This document shows positions 61,290 to 64,000 of a DNA stretch of 64,000 bases, piece by piece. This DNA is from Pseudomonadota bacterium. GTDB taxonomy: Bacteria; Desulfobacterota; Desulfobulbia; Desulfobulbales; JAGXFP01. A program made the translations under genes and the position numbers. Where the stretch lies: assembly GCA_018814305.1 (NCBI GenBank), contig JAHJAA010000013.1, forward strand, positions 1 to 64,000. The letters run 5' to 3'. Positions within the stretch are counted from its first letter, which is position 1; each line of letters starts with the position of its first letter. The notes under the pieces were generated by a model that had not been told where the DNA came from, ran no database searches, and saw nothing but the letters and a program-made list of their open reading frames with translations.

Positions 61290-61919
61290 TTACAGAGCAA
61301 GATCGGCAAATGGAATTTCACCGGCCCTGATTAAGATGAGAGCTTCCCCATCGAGAGCAACAATAGTTGAACCTGCCCCTCCCGGGGTTCTCCCCCCAGC
61401 AAAGGTGAAAGCAAGACCATCCGGAAAAAGGGCTTTTACATGTGAGGCCGTGACGGGGGGAGGAACTCCGCTGGGATTGGCACTGGTGCCGGTGATAATA
61501 CCTCCGGCAGCTGCGGCAATTTTACGGGCTACCGGGTGGGAAGAAAGCCTGACCGCCACCGAGCCGTCCCGACCGGTAACCGCAAGGGGTAATCCCTTTA
61601 TCCCTTGAAAGATCAAGGTAAGGGGGCCCGGCCAAAACTGATCCATCAACTGATCATACCGGGATGGGATCCGGTCGGTTAACCTGGAAAGGCTGGAACA
61701 ACTGTCAATCAACAGAAGAAAAGGCTTAGCCGGATCCCGCTCTTTCAACTGAGAGAGCCGAACAAGGGCCGCCGGTTGAAAAGGATCAACCGCCAGACCG
61801 TAGAAAGTCTCAGTTGGGAAAGCAACCACCCCGCCGGCTTGAATCAATTGACCGGCTCGATGGATGGCCCCATCAATCCCTTTCGGTGGAGATTCCCCGT
61901 TATCAGATTCCTGCTTCAA
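61290..61919 (-). CDS. tsaC: L-threonylcarbamoyladenylate synthase (Sua5/YrdC/YwlC)
   Basis: The 209-aa enzyme makes threonylcarbamoyl-AMP from threonine, bicarbonate and ATP, the first step of t6A. It has AGGVVAFPTETFYGLAVDPF, LKERDPAKPFLLL, FWPGPLTLIF, VAVRLSSHPVARKI and TSANPSGVPPP. No ATG precedes the domain in frame; a TTG 17 codons before RAGQLIQAGG is proposed. This start overlaps the 3' end of purD-purE by 17 bp, consistent with coupled translation. The exact start is uncertain. Confidence 0.88.
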   Translation of the reverse strand: MKQESDNGESPPKGIDGAIHRAGQLIQAGGVVAFPTETFYGLAVDPFQPAALVRLSQLKERDPAKPFLLLIDSCSSLSRLTDRIPSRYDQLMDQFWPGPLTLIFQGIKGLPLAVTGRDGSVAVRLSSHPVARKIAAAAGGIITGTSANPSGVPPPVTASHVKALFPDGLAFTFAGGRTPGGAGSTIVALDGEALILIRAGEIPFADLAL

Positions 61920-63675
61920 TGGAACGGGCCTTTTTTTCGACCTCTTCGGCCATCGTCTCTTTGAGAACCGCCAGTTTGTGTTCAATACCAATATCGCTGG
62001 TCCCGAGAATCTGGGCGGCCAGAATGGCTGCATTTTTGGCCCCGGCCTTGCCAATTCCCATGGTGGCAACCGGAACACCGGGAGGCATCTGGACCGTTGA
62101 AAGCAGTGCATCAAGACCATTCAATGAAGAAGAATCAATGGGTACCCCAATCACTGGCAAGGTGGTATGAGCCGCCAGAACCCCACCCAGATGAGCCGCC
62201 ATCCCAGCCGCAGCGATGACAACTTTGAGCCCCCGATCCCGGGCGCTGGCCGCATAGGCTACAGCCCGCTCTGGAGAGCGATGGGCCGAAGCCACCGTAA
62301 TTTCACAGGGGATCCCAAACTTTTTGAGTTGATCGACGCATCCTTGCATCACCGGAAGGTCGGAGTCGCTACCCATGACGATCCCGACCAGAGGGGAGCC
62401 GGCCATCCGCCGGAGGGCCTTACGGCCGATATCCTTCCGGTAATAGCAATCCTGCCAATGGATCATCGAAACGACACGATAGGCATCATCAATAGCGGAT
62501 GCCAAGGTATCACCGATGGCTGTTACGCCTAGTACGCGACCACCGGCATTAACGACCTCTTCTCCACGGAGCGTGGTCCCAGCATGAAAGACCTGCACTC
62601 CGGGGACCTCAGCTGCCTGATCAAGCCCCGTAATAGCATGCCCTTTTTCATAGGCACCCGGGTATCCGCCCGAAGCCATCACCACACATACGGTGGGCCG
62701 TGGATCCAACCGCAGTTCAACCTCGGACAGGCGGCCATCAATCACTGCATTCATGACCTCCACCAGATCACAGTCTAAACGCATCAGGAGCGGCTGGGCT
62801 TCGGGATCACCGAACCGACAATTAAATTCAAGTACCTTGACCCGACCATTATTGATCATCAAGCCCGCATAGAGAATGCCCTGATAAGGACAGCCTTCGG
62901 CAGCCATGGCCGCAACGGTCTTATACATGACGTTCTTCATAACATCTTCGTGAATCTCTTTCGTTACCACCGGTGCAGGAGAATAGGCTCCCATCCCGCC
63001 GGTATTGGGGCCCTGATCTCCATCAAATACGGCTTTATGATCCTGGGATGAGGGAAGTGGCAAAACGGTTTTTCCATCGGTAAAGGCAAGAAAAGAGGCC
63101 TCCTCTCCCACCAGGAACTCCTCGATAACGACCCGGTTGCCGGCCTCTCCAAAGGCCTTTTCGGCCAGAATCAGGTCCACAGCTCGAATAGCTTCCTCAA
63201 TATCGGCGGCAACGATAACCCCCTTGCCGGCAGCGAGACCGTCCGCCTTAACCACCAATGGTGCGCCTACCGCACGAATATAGGCTACCGCCTGATCTCG
63301 ATCAGTGAATACACCGTATTCAGCAGAGGGAATACCATACTTTTTCATGAGGTCCTTGGTAAACACCTTACTTCCCTCAAGGGCCGCAGCCTTCTGCTCA
63401 GGACCGAACACTCTCAATCCCTTAGCTTTAAAGAAATCGACAACCCCCATGGTCAAGGGCACTTCGGGGCCAACCACCGTGAGATCAATCCTTTCCCGTT
63501 GGGCAAATTCAGCTAGTCCTTTAATATCATCCGCCGCAATTTCAACACATTCGGCATCTTGTCCAATCCCTACGTTTCCGGGTGCACAATAGACCTGATT
63601 AACCTGGGAACTTTGCCTGATCTTCCACACCAGGGCGTGTTCCCTTCCCCCCGAACCGATAACAAGAATTCTCAT
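61903..63675 (-). CDS. purD-purE: Fused GAR synthetase / N5-CAIR mutase (PurD-PurE)
   Basis: The 590-aa fusion covers two purine steps. The first part (to about 425) is the ATP-grasp PurD: RILVIGSGGREHALVWKI, GPEVPLTMGVVDFF, VVKADGLAAGKGV, PSSQDHKAVFDGDQGPNTGG and EFNCRFGDPEAQPLLMRL. From about 430 it is PurE: VGIVMGSDSDLPVMQ, VASAHRSPERAVAYA, AAAGMAAHLGGVLAAHTTLP and VPVATMGIGKAGAKNAAILA. The start MRILVIG is chosen because AAGGAGAG lies 6-7 bases upstream. There is no frameshift at the junction. PurD and PurE are usually separate genes. Confidence 0.95.
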   Translation of the reverse strand: MRILVIGSGGREHALVWKIRQSSQVNQVYCAPGNVGIGQDAECVEIAADDIKGLAEFAQRERIDLTVVGPEVPLTMGVVDFFKAKGLRVFGPEQKAAALEGSKVFTKDLMKKYGIPSAEYGVFTDRDQAVAYIRAVGAPLVVKADGLAAGKGVIVAADIEEAIRAVDLILAEKAFGEAGNRVVIEEFLVGEEASFLAFTDGKTVLPLPSSQDHKAVFDGDQGPNTGGMGAYSPAPVVTKEIHEDVMKNVMYKTVAAMAAEGCPYQGILYAGLMINNGRVKVLEFNCRFGDPEAQPLLMRLDCDLVEVMNAVIDGRLSEVELRLDPRPTVCVVMASGGYPGAYEKGHAITGLDQAAEVPGVQVFHAGTTLRGEEVVNAGGRVLGVTAIGDTLASAIDDAYRVVSMIHWQDCYYRKDIGRKALRRMAGSPLVGIVMGSDSDLPVMQGCVDQLKKFGIPCEITVASAHRSPERAVAYAASARDRGLKVVIAAAGMAAHLGGVLAAHTTLPVIGVPIDSSSLNGLDALLSTVQMPPGVPVATMGIGKAGAKNAAILAAQILGTSDIGIEHKLAVLKETMAEEVEKKARSIEAGI

Positions 63676-63918
63676 CGAATCTCTCCTTGACTGCACCTGG
63701 GTTGCTTGTCACTTATCGCGACCGCATCCTTTCTAAAAACCAAATAAATTTCTCGCCTCTAACAACTCAACAAAATCGCTATGGTACCCACCCACCGGTT
63801 CCCTTGTCAAGCGTCAACAGATATCAAGGGTTCAGGCGGTTTTTAACCTTTGAACAAGCACCCCACGTGACCTTGGCGAACCAAGTATCCGATAGAGACC
63901 TATTTCATTATTTTTACC

Positions 63919-63978
63919 TTGACACCAGGAAGACCCCCTAGGTATGTTACCTGAATCGCAAATGAATATACATTCATT
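63919..63978 (+). promoter_or_regulatory. Putative promoter and operator for a gene beyond the right edge
   Basis: TTGACA (63919-63924) and TATGTT (63943-63948) are 18 bp apart. Downstream, AATGAAT-ATAC-ATTCATT (63961-63978) is a perfect inverted repeat of the kind bound by TetR-type repressors. No gene lies in 63697-64000; the regulated gene would begin outside the window. Confidence 0.4.
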
Positions 63979-64000
63979 ATTATATATTCATCGCATGGCT

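Noticed and set aside
61920..62120. N-terminal extension of tsaC into purD-purE
   Set aside because: This part is out of frame with the conserved PurE C-terminus and has no family resemblance; the real start must be near 61919.
1..64000. tRNA, rRNA or known riboswitches
   Set aside because: No T-loop/acceptor pairs or rRNA stretches were recognised by eye. A covariance-model scan would be the decisive test and was not possible here.

Overview
The window looks like a chromosomal segment of a Gram-negative, anaerobic, probably sulfate-reducing bacterium of the Desulfobacterota (Desulfobulbia-like). The grounds are a periplasmic tetraheme cytochrome c3, a ResB/CcsB system II cytochrome c maturation pair, an outer-membrane polysaccharide export apparatus, and general gene style. 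This placement is an inference from gene content; no rRNA or tRNA gene was found.

Layout. (1) 1-6.6 kb is an accessory island of toxin-antitoxin and nucleotidyltransferase genes: an ISL3-type transposase end that cuts a fic gene, mntA-hepT, an AbiE pair lying between two truncated AAA_14 ATPase genes, an intact AAA_14/DUF4143 ATPase, and a relBE-like pair. (2) 7.0-28.6 kb is an exopolysaccharide locus. It holds two paralogous priming glycosylphosphotransferases, a complete fructose/mannose-to-GDP-fucose set (manC, manB, gmd, fcl), a VanZ-like protein, an OmpA-like lipoprotein, a secreted 14-residue-repeat protein, an outer-membrane beta-barrel, a short OPX export protein, a BY-kinase, a PHP tyrosine phosphatase and a Wzy-type polymerase with TPRs. 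No flippase and no ordinary glycosyltransferases are present here. (3) 28.7-41.6 kb carries envelope and redox genes: a SurA-like protein, HAMP protein and HExxH protein set, nnr, two CBS proteins, fused pabB-pabC, a class A PBP, cytochrome c3 and resB-ccsB. (4) 42-64 kb is housekeeping: rpmB; an ispG-proS-rel operon; a SplB-like radical SAM enzyme; ssb-cbpA; purC; mutL; an M23 peptidase; a geranylgeranyl-reductase-type flavoprotein, small diheme protein and tsaE; a hybrid kinase/HDOD/Hpt module; tsaC; and a fused purD-purE.

The most striking non-coding feature is a set of intergenic elements made of degenerate GTGAGGRG-like repeats on one arm and the reverse complement on the other. They enclose one of at least three conserved cores, called A, B and C here. 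A second family uses AATTGGTT/TTGATTGGTT-like units with the same inverted design. The elements abut stop codons, and in fcl and the vanZ-like gene they have become part of the coding sequence. A separate regulatory motif, TGTAGGA-N4-TCCTACA with a third half-site 22-23 bp nearer the gene, lies 160-210 bp upstream of both priming transferases and gmd, and suggests a dedicated exopolysaccharide regulator.
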